DNA of 64,000 nucleotides, from positions 7,486,501 to 7,550,500 of the forward strand of contig CAMRHE010000021.1 in the NCBI GenBank assembly GCA_947044405.1, written 5' to 3'. Shown here piece by piece: positions 11,831 through 24,610 of this stretch. The stretch comes from Leptodactylus fallax (lineage: Eukaryota > Chordata > Amphibia > Anura > Leptodactylidae). The notes under the pieces are model-generated. The model did no database searches. It was given only the letters and a program-made list of their open reading frames with translations, and had not been told where the DNA came from. The position numbers and the translations under genes are program-made. Position 1 is the first letter of the stretch, and each line of letters opens with the position of its first letter.

Positions 11831-14490
11831 AGGAATTAAAACAATATGGAGGTGAAATTTAGACATTTAATTTTTTCCCATTAATTCCTTAATTTAGCCC
11901 TAAAATTAACACATACACAAAGGGTTAAAGGAGAAAATGCATCTCACAGTTTGTTATGCAATTTCTCCCCGAGCATGGAAATACCCCACAAGTGGGTGTA
12001 AACTGATGTTTGGGCGAATGGCAGCGCACGGAAGGGAAGGAGTGACACTGGGCGTCTGAAAAGCAGATTTTGCTGGAATAGTTTTCAGGTGCCATGTCTC
12101 ATTTGCAAAGCCCCTAGAGTACCAATACAAAGGAAAACCCCAAAAAGTGACCCCATTTTGGAAACTGCACCCCTCACAGAATTCATCAAGGGGTATAGTG
12201 AGCATTTTGACCTTACAGCCGTTTCACAGATTTTGCTAACACTGGGATGTATAAATGAAACATTACTAAAATGTCACTTTATCCCCAAAGTTTTCATTTT
12301 CACAAGGGGTTAAAGGAGAAAAAGCACCTCACAGTTTGCAAAACAATTGCTCCTGAACACAGAAATGCCCCATATGTGGATGTAGTCTGCTGCATGGGTA
12401 CATGGCAGGGCTCAAAATGGAAAGAGCGCTATTTAGCTTTTGGAGGGCAGATTTTGCTGGAATAGTTTTCAGGTGCCATGTCGCATTTGCAGAGCCCCTA
12501 AAGTACCAATACAATACAAACCCCCAAAAAGTGACCCCATTTTGAAAACTACACCCCTCATAGAATTTATCTAGGTATATAGTGAGCATTTTGACCTCAC
12601 AGCTGTTTCACAGATTTTATTGACTTAGGGACGTAAAAATGAAAAATTACTTTTTTTCCAATAAACCGTCCATTTAGTGACATATTTTTAATTTTTGCAA
12701 GTGGTTAAAGAAGAAAAACATCCCACAGTTTGTTACACAATTTCTTCTGAACACAGAAATGCCCCATATGTGGTCATAAACTGCTGTAGGGGTACATGGT
12801 GGGGCTCAGAATGGAAAGAGCGCTATTTGGCTTTTGGAGGGCAGATGTGGTTGGATTAGTTTTTGAGTGCCATGACGCATTTGCAGAGCCCCTAAAGTAC
12901 CAATACAATGGAAAGCTCTCAAAAGTGACACCATTTTAGAAACTACACCCCTCAAGGAATGTATCAAGGGGTATTATCATTTTGAGCCTAAAAATGCTTC
13001 CCAAAAATTAATGTACAAAGTGAAAATTGAAGTTTTTAAAGAAATATCCAATTTCAGTGCCTAATACGTTGCGGCCACTTTGTGGCATCAGAGACATGAA
13101 CTCCTAAAACTATTAAGTGGGCTATCCCGGGGACAAAAAAATTAAATATGTGGGTGTAAACTGCTGCTTGGGCACACAGCAGGGCTCAGAAGGGGAGCAC
13201 TGTGTTTTTTTAGCTTTTGGAGTACTTTCTGGTCGCCATGTTATTTTTGCAGAGCCCTGGAGGTGCCAGTAAATTGGAATTCCCCAAGAAGTGACCCCCA
13301 TTTTGTAGGGGCAATTTTAGGGTCTCTGCAAATGTAACATGGCGTCCAAAAAACAACAATCTAAATATGCGCTCCAAAAGCACATAGCGCTCCTTCACAT
13401 TTGCGCCCTGCTGTGTGCCCAAATTAGTTTACGCCCACATGTATGACACTGGTGTATCCAGGATAACGTACTTAATGCCATATGTGGGTATAAACTGCTG
13501 TTTGGGTACAGCCGGGCACAGAAGGGAAGGAGCGCTATTTTGGTTTTTGGAGCATAGTTTGCTTTTTGGACACCATGACACTTTTGCAGAGCCCATGAAT
13601 TGCCAGTAAAGTGGAATCCGCAGACATGTCACCCCATTTTGGAAACTATACCCTTCAAGGGATTTATCAAGTGGGGTAGCGAGCATTATTAACCCTTAAG
13701 TGTTGCATTCTTTTAATTTCCAGAAATGAATGCGCAGCTGAAAAGTTAAAAATGAAATTTTTCCAGAGATACGCCATTTCAGTGCCCAATATGTTGTGCC
13801 CAGTTTATGTCTGCACAGACACACACTCCAAAAACTGGTGAGCGGGGGTCCCGGGCACAACAGCTTTTGGAGTGTTCATCTCTGATACAAGCCGGGCACA
13901 ACATATTACGCACTGAAATGATGTATTCCTGGAAAAATTGTCATTTTCACCTTTCACCATCAGCTGCGTATTCATTTATGGATAATAAATTATAGCAACA
14001 CTTGGTGGTTAAAAATGCTCACTGTACCCCTGGATAAATTCCTTCAGGGATATGGTTTCCAAAATGGGGTGACATGTCAGGGAATTCCACTGTACTGGCA
14101 TTTTAGCTCTGCAAAAACCAAACCGTCCAAGTCTGTGCTCCAAAAACCAAATAGTGCTCCTTTCCTTCTGTGCTCGGCTGTGCCCAAACAACAGTTTATA
14201 CCCACATATGACATTAAGTACGTTATTCGGGGTACGAGAAGTTTAATACATGTGGGTATAAAGTGCAGTTTGGGCACACAGTAGGGTGCAGAAGGGAAGG
14301 AGCGCTATGTGGCTTTTGGAGTGCAGATTCAGATGTTTGGGATCTGGACGCCATGTCATGTTTGCAGAGCCTCTAAAGTACCAGTAAAGTGGAATCCCCT
14401 AGGGAATGACCCCATTTTGAAAAGTGCACCCCTCAAAGAATTTATCAAGGGGTGTAGTGAGCATTAGTATCCCAGACATGACTGCACAGC
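11831..14490. repeat. Serially duplicated block inside the TTAA element, mixed orientation
   Basis: Roughly six to seven degenerate units of about 300-400 bp. Typical parts are CACAGTTTG...ACAATT, GCCCCATATGTG, GGAAAGAGCGCTATTT, CAGAGCCCCTAAAGTACCA and GTGACCCCATTTTG. Direct units begin near 11935, 12310, 12705, 13150, 13480 and 14220. Inverted units lie at about 13290-13440 and 13860-14215. No transposase is encoded; the short open frames here are by-products of the repeats. Confidence 0.75.
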
Positions 14491-16037
14491 GGATGGGGAA
14501 AAGTGAATGAAAATGTAAGCTGTGCGTAGTACATTGGGTACACTAAATTCCCTACTATTTCCCCAGTAGTTCCTATTATTGGGGAGGTTACTCTGGGGGT
14601 CACTTCTGGTTTATTATCCCTCGTAAGCTCTAAATCTGGGGTGTCCCCTAATATACGCTCACACAGCTTATACACTCCCTTCCTGCCGCAGCCAGTTATG
14701 TTCTAATGATTTGGCGATTTTTGGGGTTTTTGTCTTCGCATTGTACGAGCTATATTTTCTTTATTTCTCTGGTGATGTAGCCATATGAGGGCTTGTTGTT
14801 TGCAGTATGAGATGTATTTTTTAATGACATCATTTTTAGGTGCTTACAACTTATTAAATAAATTTTATTAACTCTTTCTTAGTGGATTAAAAAGCAACCC
14901 CATCAATTCTGGCGCTGCGTTTTACCTTTTAAATTTTTCGCCATGCAGTGTAGAGCATACGTAACATGTTACCTTTATTCTGCGGGTCGGTACGATTACG
15001 GCGATACCTCATTTATACAGTTTTTTTATGCGATACCAATTTTGCAGAACAAAAACCCATTTGGGGACATAAATCTATTTTTTTTGCATCGACATCTTCT
15101 AAGATGCGTAGCATTTTTATTTTTCAGTTTAGAGAGTGGGTTTAGGGCTTATTTTTTGCGGGACAACCTGTGCTTTGTATTGGTACTGTTTTGGGGTACA
15201 TATGACTTTTTGATCACTTTTTATGGCATATTTTGTAAGGTGAGATGGCGAAAAATCATTACTTTTGGCGTTTTTTTTTCCATTTTTTTTTTTCCCGACG
15301 TTCACCATGTACATTAAATATGGTTTCAGTTTTATTGTACAGGTTGTTACAGACGCGGCGATATCAAATATGTATTGTTTTTATTAATTTTTAGGTTTAT
15401 TTTTTATATAATTCATTTTATATAGGAAAAGGGAATTTTGGGGGCTTTATTCTTTTATTAATTTTTTCACATACTTTATTTTTTTTTTTTTTTCACTTTT
15501 TTACTTTTGCATGTGTCCCATTAGGACTCCTGAGCCAGAGATGCTTTGATCTCTGGCTCAGTACTATAGACTGCAACACACGAGCATGCAAGTGTCTTGC
15601 AGTCTATACAGGAAGTCATCGCTATGGAAACGCATAGCGCTGACTTCCGCAGGTCTCGGCAGGATCAGCCAGGTAGTGGGGTCACCAGGCAGCCTGGGGT
15701 CACTTGGCAGACCCAGGGCTGCAGATTATAGATATCGGCAACCCCTGATCTCGCCGCAGCGGGTGCCGGGGGGGGGGGCAGAAGGATGGCAGAACCCCTT
15801 GGATGCCACGGTCATGTTTGACCGTGGCATCCAAGGGGTTAAAACCTCCGATTGGAACTCAGTTCCGACCGGGTGTTATGGAGTAGAGTGTTCGCTGTCA
15901 GTTACATCTATCACCCGGTTCCGACGCTGCCCACTCAGATAGTGAGTGGGCGGCCAGCCTCAGGCGTAGTATTACGCCCTGGTGCGTGAAGAACCTAGTG
16001 CCCAGGACGTAATAGTACGTCCAAGGTCGTTAAGGGT
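14491..16037. other. Right part of the TTAA element: core module and terminal palindromes
   Basis: The core at about 14940-15380 contains TACGTAACATGTTACCTTT, then GTACGATTACGGCGATACC, and is related to 31370-31620 and, inverted, to 37155-37400. Palindromes: GAGCCAGAGAT...ATCTCTGGCTC (15532-15560) and GATGCCACGGTCA...TGACCGTGGCATC (15799-15832). The terminal part contains GACGTAATAGTACGTCC. Confidence 0.65.
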
Positions 16038-16284
16038 TTAAAGAAGAAGTTACAGGTCTGTGAGAGCCAGAAATCTTGCTTGTTTGTAGGTGACCAAATA
16101 CTTATTTTCCACCATAATTTGCAAATAAATTCTTAAAAAATCAAACAATGTGATTTTCTCATTTTGTCTCTCATAGTTGAGGTCTACCTATGATGTCAAT
16201 TACAGGCCTCTCTCATCTTTTTAAGTGTGAGAACTTGCATAATTGGTGGCTGACTAAATACTTTTTTTCCCCACTGTATATGGC

Positions 16285-16640
16285 CACATGTCCCTGTCCT
16301 AAGAACTATATTGAGAAAACCAGCAGACCTTATGGGTAACATGAGACATGAGGACCGCCCTTTAAACAAGCATATCTGGGAATGGGGATCCTAAAGCGTT
16401 AACATTTCAAGGAGTTTGAGCTGATTTCCCACCTAGCAGTGTCTATATATATCGTAGTATGGTCTGTTAGTCTGGATATTATTGTATAGTAGCAGTGTAT
16501 CAATAATATGTATATTTATATTTTGGTGCATGGTATAATACTACTGCCTGGGTATGTGAATGAAACCATACCACAACTATGATAATCTGATTCACCTATG
16601 ACAGGAGTTGAGTACAAATACATGACCGAGATCCCTAATT
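16285..16640 (+). pseudogene. Penelope-like element, internally deleted GIY-YIG end and 3' UTR
   Basis: Plus-strand codons read CPCPKNYIEKTSRPYG, like the start of the PLE GIY-YIG domain (normally a YxGKTxRxL type motif; here the Gly is Glu). A stop follows immediately, then decayed coding sequence. A tail at 16420-16620 matches 5219-5434 in inverted orientation. PLEs use this endonuclease with their reverse transcriptase for integration. The copy lies directly outside the Tc1 right end. Confidence 0.65.
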
Positions 16641-17344
16641 TGATCCCTGTTACTAGTTGACTGGTTCACCTGAGCGTTCCACTGTACATTGGTGACTGTG
16701 TTCTAGTGGTAAACTCAATCTGCATTTTGTATGTTAGGATCTGTTTATGAGTTATTTGTTTCTTGGTTAAAAATCCAGCCCATGTCAGTCTTCCGCGGTG
16801 CCTTGTATGCATTGTACCCCCATTGTGTGTGGTGAGGGAGTGAAATTTACATACCCTCTATGACTGTTGCTTTTAGAGTAAGTGACCTGTGAGTCACAAT
16901 TCTAGAATAGTAGTCTATATGTATTAGGTTGGGAGCCTTTATATCTGACTCATTAAACGTTATTTTTTAGAAATTGTTTACTCTTTTCAGTGAAGAATGT
17001 CCTAAGGAGTACAGCACTCTTACTGCTACCCTTTACACTTAATAGCAAATAATTGAATCACCCCTTTGTATTTGTATCTAGTGATTGCCCTAATATTTGT
17101 ATTGTTAGGGATTATAGGGTTAGTGAGCCACTGAGGGGGTTGATGATACAGTATGTAGCAATACAATTGGTACCTCACAAGGAATTATATCAATATCTTC
17201 TAAATCAGAGGGATATACACCTTATACCTCAGTATAATACACATAGCTGGCAATTCATTATAGTTTGAAGTGTATGTTATATGTTATACGTCTTTGAGCC
17301 CATTTAATATTATTTATCAATAAATATTATGTTATGGGTGATTT
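16641..17344. other. No recognised feature
   Basis: AT-rich sequence, possibly a continued PLE 3' tail (a TTAAACGTTATTTTTTAG stretch at about 16953). No usable reading frame or repeat boundary is seen. Confidence 0.4.
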
Positions 17345-17640
17345 CTGTCAACTACTGTATAAGGCCAGGTTAACACCTGCACCTGGTCTCCTCATAGGGA
17401 TTCCATTCCCCATTCTGCTTTAAAAATGTGGAGAGAAAGGTCCTGCAAGCAGCGCTTTTCTTTCCGCATTTTCTGCCCTTTTGGGTGGAAATCCGGCAGA
17501 TCCCATTATAGTCTATGGGGCCCACAGGTTTCCGAATCTAACCACTTTTTTAAGCAGATTAGGTTTCCATTCGGGAGGCCTCCAAGCGGACCCTGCGAAC
17601 AGAAACCCGAACGGAAGCGTATTCATTATATTTACAATGT
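17345..17640. mobile_element. MITE-like GC-richer segment
   Basis: Begins AAGGCCAGGTTAACACCTGC and continues with sequence rich in partial palindromes (TCCGGCAGATCCCATTATAG). This composition is typical of amphibian foldback elements, but no second terminus was identified. Confidence 0.4.
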
Positions 17641-17774
17641 ATGATATAACAATTACATAGTTAAAATAACATAAAAATAGTACTAACATTGTAAAGCCAT
17701 TAATACATTGTTTGGTCTAGAACACAAAAAATCAAGATGTCACTCACTTCTTAATTTATATTTATTTTACCATG

Positions 17775-17920
17775 AGATGTTTTACACTAGACAGGCGCAA
17801 AACACAGGGCATATGGGGAGCAAACACCGGGAGAACATACAAACTCCCTGCAGATATTGAAGGACTCCAGAGCTGCAATGCCACAGTCCTAACCACTGAG
17901 CCTACCATGCTGCCCATATG
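17775..17920 (-). mobile_element. tRNA-derived SINE-like fragment
   Basis: On the minus strand it reads GGCAGCATGGTAGGCTCAGT, then GGTTAGGACTG, an A-box-like stretch. Further on is GGAGTTTGTATGTTCTCCC, typical of vertebrate tRNA-like SINE bodies. The B-box region appears deleted. Confidence 0.55.
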
Positions 17921-19970
17921 ACATGGCAGTATTTTCCAGTGGGTCATTATAATTACAGCAATACCAAATTTATATAAGTTTCATTGTGTTTTTAGCACTT
18001 TTACTAAATTAAACAACATTTTGCAAAAATAAACAATTTGGCTGGTGACTTCATATTCTGACATATTCCATAACTTTTTTTACTTTTTTGTTGGCTGATC
18101 TGTGATGGCTGTTTTTTCTGGGCAATTTGTATTTTTTTGTAGCATTAACTGGTATGTACAACTTTTTGATCACTTTTCATCAAGTTCAGACTTATACGCA
18201 GACAGTGTGATATGTTAATTATTTTGTTTACATTGAAAGTTTCAAACGTTCTACACTTTTTTAAAAATAGTTTTACTGTCCTACAAGTGGACTTTGACCT
18301 GGGCACCCTTGATCCCCTTTGTCATATACTGCAATACTTCTGTATTGCAGTATATAGTACATTATTGTCTATGTGTATTAGGCCAAGGCCTATTACATAT
18401 CTGTTCATGGTAGCTAGGAGACAACTGATCATGGAATCCTGGCTACCATGGCAACCCCTCAGAACCACAATTTCACCGAGGGGGCCTCATGGGGTAAAAG
18501 AAGGGGAGCCCAGTCTAACCACTGAGATGGTGTGATTATTTTTTGATCATGGAATCTGAGTGGTTAATCTAATGGAGTTACAGCATTTTCTGACCCCAAC
18601 AGCTAGTCGTAGGCCCTGGATATATTATACATCATAAACCCATAAGTGACCATTGTAGTCACAGCTCTTGTGCTTGTTACATTGATAAACTGTACTATTA
18701 TGTTCCTGAGTGTTAACTATATGTTCAATTCAATCTAATAGTACGGCACAGAGCATGAAGGGATTATAAAGTCAATGGTGAAGAAGAAACAGGTGCTTTT
18801 CATCAGATATCTTTTTCTTGCAGAAAATATTGTTTTGCCGTAAATATTTAATAGATGAGAATCCAGCTCTGGGACACACACCCATTTCTAGCGCTGTAAG
18901 TTGAGATCCCTGTTCTAGAGATCCAGAGGTGGAACCCACATGTATCAGGTATTTGTGAAGGAGAGGTGCCAAAAAAAATCTTTTCCCAAAGTGAAAAAGA
19001 ACCTGGTTATACCTCTGTATTAGTCTACTTAGAATTGTTTCTCTATAAGACATTTATAACTTCAACAGATATCTTTTTAGGCTGTGGCTAGTTCATGGCT
19101 AGTTATGGATTGATTTTTTACCATTGCATTGAGATTGTTCAGCAATAGCCATATATAATTTATTTGGCATCCCAAACTCATACTCATACAGAGTACATAG
19201 CCAGGCTGCTTGAATTTAGCACCTAGAGATGTCTACTTATTTTATCATTATTGGAAGTAAGATACATAGCATCTGACAGTTTGATCATGGTTATGCTCTT
19301 ATTAACAAATGGACATACTATTTTTGGCCCAAGTCAAAATATATTCTATTCAACAAGCAATTAAATGCCTACCCATTAAACCTTGACTCTGCACATGCAA
19401 GACGACATTTTAATTAATCATAAATAGAATATGTTTTCTGGAAATAATGTGACCTGACAGTACAAAGTTTATTCAGCTTTTCAGAGAGATTACCAACAAT
19501 TTTTTAGTTGAATAGGCTACGTCCATGAGAGTCATTTCAGTTTTGAAATACATTTAAAAGGCCAGTGTGTACAAGTTACACAGTCTCATTGTTTCTCCTA
19601 ATACATTCATTTCAGTAGCGGCCAGTGCACGATGCTTTCAACTTCCGAGAAACCATACAATATCATGCTGTCCTGGTCATTACTGAAACAACAGAGATTA
19701 CAGGACATCAAACTACAAGCTTTTATCCCATACATGTTGTATATAAAACAAAAAGTCAGCTATCGTTTGATGTGCTAATTGACTGTCACTGCTTAATCCT
19801 GTTCTCTAGAGTAACTGAGCAGAAGTTCAGTGGTCAGTACTGTTTGTAGAAAGCATGGATCACTGACAAATCAAAAGTTCATAACAGAATTTTCAGCAAA
19901 ACAATTTTATAAAGTATATGTAATTTCATTTTAGTATGAGCAAGACACATTTATCTGATTCCATGATGGT
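17921..19970. other. No recognised gene
   Basis: AT-rich sequence. A stretch at about 18090-18550 resembles TTAA-element interiors (CTTTTTGATCACTTTTCATC and a GATCATGGAATC repeat), but its ends were not found. The rest shows no coding or repeat structure that I can support. Confidence 0.4.
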
Positions 19971-19974
19971 TTAA

Positions 19975-22066
19975 CCCTTTCGCTGCCAGGGGTTTCCGGA
20001 TATTTTGCACCTCTTGTAGCCAGGCCAATATACACAGTTTTGAGATGGACAAATAAAACCTAAATTGCAACATTAAAAAATCATACTAACCCCCATATCT
20101 ATATATTTTCTGAAAGTAGACACCTGCAGCATTGTCACAATGCCACTTGGTACTGTATATGAACAGGAACCTTCATGCAATTTTGATTTAAAATATGTTT
20201 TTATTAAAAAAAAATGATAATAAATTTATATTAGTTTCTCAAAGTGGAAACCAAGCAAAAAGTTATATGCACCGCATCTCCTAAAAATAAGAGTTGCATG
20301 TGCAAAGTTCATTCATATCGCTAAGGCCTAAACCTCCATGCACATATCTTCATAAAATCACCAGAACTGGAAGGAACAAAAATATGCTTTGAAGCTGGAA
20401 ATGTTGAAAAAGTATCATCCTATAAAATGTAGGGATTACACACCATGAAAAGCAAGTGCACCCCTAAACCCTTTATATTTCTTGGAAGTAGACAACCTGA
20501 AGATTACATGTGTCTCAATGGGTTATCAATAGCCATGTCCACCTTCATGTAATTTTGTGACAAACACAAAAAATGTTTTGAAAAAATGCACTAAAAGATA
20601 TATTTTCACCTAAAACTCCTATTCAATCATACATTCACACACAAAACAAATATACAATAATAGATCAAGGTGTACACAATTATTTATACTGCAAGCATCA
20701 ACTACAACAAGAGCTTGTACTCTCAAATACACTTATACAGAAGACAAGCAATATTTTGCTGTTATTCACTATTATGTTAAAAATCTATACTGCTCATAGC
20801 AAACTGTGAAACCAAAATCTAACTTTTTTGAGATTGCACAGCATACTGTATCTAAAAACACAACTTAATATTTCATATGTACAACCATTTTCATGCAAAT
20901 TTGCAGCAAACAGATTACAAGAAAAAATTGCACAATTCAAATTTGCCACTAAAGTGCAAGCAACCCCTTTCTGCAAACAAAATGTACTTTCCAAAAAACT
21001 GCAAGATGTTAGGAATTCATACATAGCACACACACACATACTGTATATATATTTACATTTACAAGTGCAGGTGTTAAAGAAACACCAAAATCGCAGAAAT
21101 GTGCCAACCAATTTTGTGCATGCAAATTAAATAGGGGCTTACATAAGAATATAATTTTCTATCCCCCTATAAAAATTTATACTCTAATAAATAATTATAA
21201 TCTTTATACCTAACTAATGTGATAACTAGGGCTGGTTTCAGCGTAACATGCCCGTTTTATTGTCCACATATAGACGTAACCTCGAAAGTTCCTGAGGTTC
21301 ATCATTACTGGTGTTAGAGAGCCATAATTCTAGGTCTGGGTGAAAATGTGTTACCAGACTGATGGAACTTTTCTGCCTGTCAGAAGTGTTTTACATGTTC
21401 GTCTCTAGTGATAATCGTTATGGTATTATTTTAGCGTGTAACGGATATCACTAGAGAGGCAGTCGGAGTATTTTACTCTATAAAGATCAGGTATGGACAG
21501 GTTAGGGACAGGGTCAAATATACACTTTATTGATTAGTTTGTTTATGTTTTGTGTTTTTGGTGCAGCTCTTTTGGTGCTGCGACATGGACAATGGTAAAC
21601 ATCTGGTTTACAGTGTCAATAAACTTCCTGGTTATTAAATTATCCCTCTAGGTGACAATCAGAGAGCAAAGCTCCAAGATGATGCCTGAGGCAGAAGGGG
21701 GGGGACACTTTAGAGTCCCATATCTGAGGATCTGTTAGAGCTTTGAAGATGATATTGGATTCATTTTACAGATGAGAATCATGATAGCCCTTACAGATTT
21801 GGAGTGATTTGCTGTTAAAAACACTGTTGGGAATTGAGATCTGCATTGGGATCTCAATGCCGAACAGCGTTCTCACCAGCAAATCTCTCCGGATCTGTAA
21901 GGGCTATCATGATGACCTTGGTATCATTTTAAAGATGAGATTATTTTCATAGCCTTAATGGATCCTGAGAAATCTGCACTTGTAGCAAGAATGTATTACA
22001 TATGTCGTTCGCTACTGAAGTGCCACCCTGATCGGACGTATAAAAATTTTAGCGGCAGGGAAAGGG
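19975..22066. mobile_element. TTAA-flanked non-autonomous DNA transposon (2.1 kb)
   Basis: Flanked by TTAA at 19971-19974 and 22067-22070. The left end reads CCCTTTCGCTGCCAGGGG and the opposite strand at the right reads CCCTTTCCCTGCCGCTAAAA. The interior is AT-rich. It has a long palindrome near the right end (about 21765-21915), whose arms contain TCATGATAGCCCTTACAGAT and ATCTGTAAGGGCTATCATGA. No transposase frame is present. Confidence 0.85.
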
Positions 22067-22587
22067 TTAAATATGTAGCATAGCAAGAATTCAGTAAGGG
22101 TCTTTACATCATGTACATAGTGTTATAAAGAAGTGGCATACAGGTAAATACTACTTTTGTACAATAAATACAGGTTAAATTAGAGATGAGCTGAGCCGGG
22201 TTTGAATAAGAATATTTCAAATTGTTTGGTTTTTAACAAAACTGAATACTTATTGATTTGTCTTGTATGAAATGCATTGTGCCATGAAAATAAAGAAAAA
22301 ACACATGTGTATGATGTCCTGGCAGCACCTGACATCACCTGACATCAGCCTCTCAGCCAATAATCAATGGTAGGTGGACACCTTACAGTGCCGATGTCAC
22401 AGATAGTGTATAAGATAATGTGGGTGGAAGACGAGGCATTTTAGTGATAGTCAAGCTAGGCATGACCATATTATTCATCACTGCATGATTAAAGCCAATT
22501 ACTCTATTTTCTTATACAGCAAAACTTGCAATAGAACTAGAGAATCATTGGAGTAGTATAAGTAGAATGATGTTCAGGGAGATTTAA

Positions 22588-23013
22588 AGGGAGTCTATCA
22601 TTAAAAAAACACCTTTTAAACTAATGTCACGTTGGAATGGCCTTTAAAAAGGCCATTCTAATCCTACCAGGCAGAGCTGACTGCGCATACGCATGCCTGG
22701 GCTGCCATTGTCCGGTAGTTTGTTACAACGCTGCGTCCGATGCCTGCAAAAGACAGAAGCTACAGAGAACAGGAATGGGGGAGTGAACACAACACACTAA
22801 GGGGCGGTGTTAAGCTATGACACGGGAGTGCTCACAACACAGGAGGATGCCCAAGGTGCTCCTTGAAGGTAATTAGCATAACTGAGGAAACTGATTTTAT
22901 CAGAAATGGCTGGGAGAAGAAAAGAATGGAAGGTAGGAGTAGAATGGCCATTTTAAAGGCCATTCCAATGTGACATTAGTTTAAAAGGTTTTTTTTTAAA
23001 TGATAGACTCCCT
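22588..23013. mobile_element. Foldback MITE with TTAA target site
   Basis: Flanked by TTAA (22584-22587, 23014-23017). Ends are AGGGAGTCTATCATT and AATGATAGACTCCCT. The arms extend inward over about 90 bp and include AATGTCAC...TTGGAATGGCC and its complement. Related to 47758-48361 and to the arm at 25781. Confidence 0.9.
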
Positions 23014-23344
23014 TTAATCAATTATGGGCGGGCAGATAGTGAGATAAATCCGAGTGAGGGAGGGAGAATTTCTGCACTGTGTCGTGAACTTGTCACTGCT
23101 GCAGCAGCAATACAGACACTGGACAGTTAACACTTTCATTGCCAATAATCTAATTTTGTCTATGCCTGTTTTGCAATAGAGCAGTTTCATCTGCGACTGT
23201 TCACAGAGTGTCTTGTGTTGTTTTTAATGGAAAGTCAGTCCTGTTAGTGAAAAATCTTTTGTTAAGGGTTTTTTTGAGAAAGAGTTATATATTTTTTTGT
23301 TACATACATACAAACTGCCATTCTAACAGCAAAACTGATTTCAC

Positions 23345-23580
23345 CTCTGCTAATTTGAAAAATCTCCATTTGTTAACTTTTTTTGGTTACCCAATAAACA
23401 GTGACACTGCATGTGCTAATCTAAAAATAATAGTTTATTAAGAGTTTTTTTTGTTACTCAATAAACAATATTGCAGCCAACTAATTTGAAAAATCACTGT
23501 TTGTTAAGGGGTTTTCTTTTGGACAGCCAATAAACAGTGACGTGGCCTGTTAATCTGAAAAATAACCTACAGGATAATCT
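23345..23580. repeat. About 68-bp tandem repeat, roughly three units
   Basis: Units start CTAATTTGAAAAATC or CTAATCTAAAAATA and contain a T-rich tract and CAATAAACAGTGAC-like sequence. It lies 3' of a MITE in AT-rich DNA of unknown origin. Confidence 0.65.
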
Positions 23581-24610
23581 AGGTAATAACCTGCAGGATA
23601 ATCCAAGTGTTGTTCTCACGGTCATAATATTTTTTTTAATTTCAGAGTATATTCTAGATTTTTAATTTTTCTTCAAATTCTGTAATTGTCACGCATTGAT
23701 GCTGCATCTGCTCCCATAAAGGGCTAATTCTTGATGACTTTTTTTTATAGAGTCAATTCTTTATCACTCAATTTTCAAGTGGCAGGAAGGCTGACTGTGT
23801 GCTAAATATTCTTCATAATTTTAGGTGGCTTTTTTTTAAAGCAATTTCTTCATTCTTTTTCAACTAGGTACACAGCCACAAATTTGTCTCCCAAATATCA
23901 AGCTTGTAGTCATTACAAGTCATTAAAATGGGCACATTTTTTATATAAAACCATTGCTTTTGGCAATATAACCAGCATGTGTGTATAAAAAAATACAGTC
24001 AAGCACTTTCCCCCCAAAAAAGGTAATTTTAAATGGTAAAATACATAAAAGCGCAATGTATGGTTCAACTAGGCGTTGTATCCACTATTTACCATCTGTT
24101 TTTCTATATACATTGTGAGAGTGTGAACCTAGAGAGCACTGGAGAGGGACCCAAAAACAGGGTTGAAAAGGACCTTGACCACACCCATACATGGGGTCTT
24201 CACTCCAGAGAGAGTGCCAACAGCAGGAGAGTGCTGCTGGTGACCTGCAGGGAGCAGGTAGACTGTGGACCAGTTGGAGACAGATAAGTGGTGTGTCCCA
24301 AGAGGACTGGATTCCACAAATGGACTTGGTTAAGCTCAGTGTGGGCCAGACTGCTGAGGAGAAACCTCAACAAAGCATCTTGCCCTCAGAAATTAGTCAG
24401 GGTTCAAGAAGTGAGTTATTGCCCTGTATGTGGGCTAGGCTGTTTTTGTTATTTTTGTTGATGTTATCACTTACAAGCTGAATAAAGCCATTTCTTTTGG
24501 ATTGCCATTATCTGATATGCTGTTTATTTGGCACCCAGCGCCACAAACACCTCTATAAAGTCCAGGAAGCTGCTACCTTTGAAGCTAAACTACCCCCAAT
24601 TGTCACAACA
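23581..24610. other. No recognised gene; possible decayed LTR-like segment
   Basis: The portion 24114-24610 is richer in GC, contains AATAAAGCC at about 24481 and starts and ends TG...CA. No second copy, primer-binding site or coding neighbour supports a retrovirus-like LTR. Confidence 0.3.

Larger units (their letters stand above)
5787..16037. mobile_element. Large TTAA-flanked non-autonomous DNA transposon, split by a LINE
   Basis: The left end reads CCCCTTAAGGACCCAGCCC. The right end reads GACGTAATAGTACGTCC, then GTCGTTAAGGG, before TTAA (16038-16041). At the left the matching tetranucleotide is GGAA, but the other Tc1 copy has TTAA there, which supports a TTAA target (piggyBac- or Kolobok-like chemistry, family not proven). 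Without the LINE the element is about 4.8 kb. No transposase frame was found. The interior contains a serially amplified block (11.9-14.5 kb), a core with TACGATTACGGCGATACC (about 14940-15380), and palindromes at 15525-15600 and 15799-15842. Confidence 0.8.
5688..16279 (-). mobile_element. Truncated family-B Tc1 element, split by a TTAA element
   Basis: Bases 5688-5782 and 16042-16279 together match the right 375 bp of the full Tc1 at 2111-3706. They run from the transposase start region (CTTTGGTCTTCACCATAG) to the terminal CCCCACTG before TA. About 28 bp present in the full copy near the junction are missing. Everything between is the TTAA element and its nested LINE. Confidence 0.88.

Noticed and set aside
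15799..15842. Perfect palindrome that looks like a terminator or operator
   Set aside because: It is part of the terminal palindromes of the TTAA element in a eukaryotic context. No gene nearby ends here.
24114..24610. Possible solo LTR (TG...CA ends, AATAAA)
   Set aside because: No 4-6 bp target duplication, no second copy and no primer-binding site or coding neighbour.
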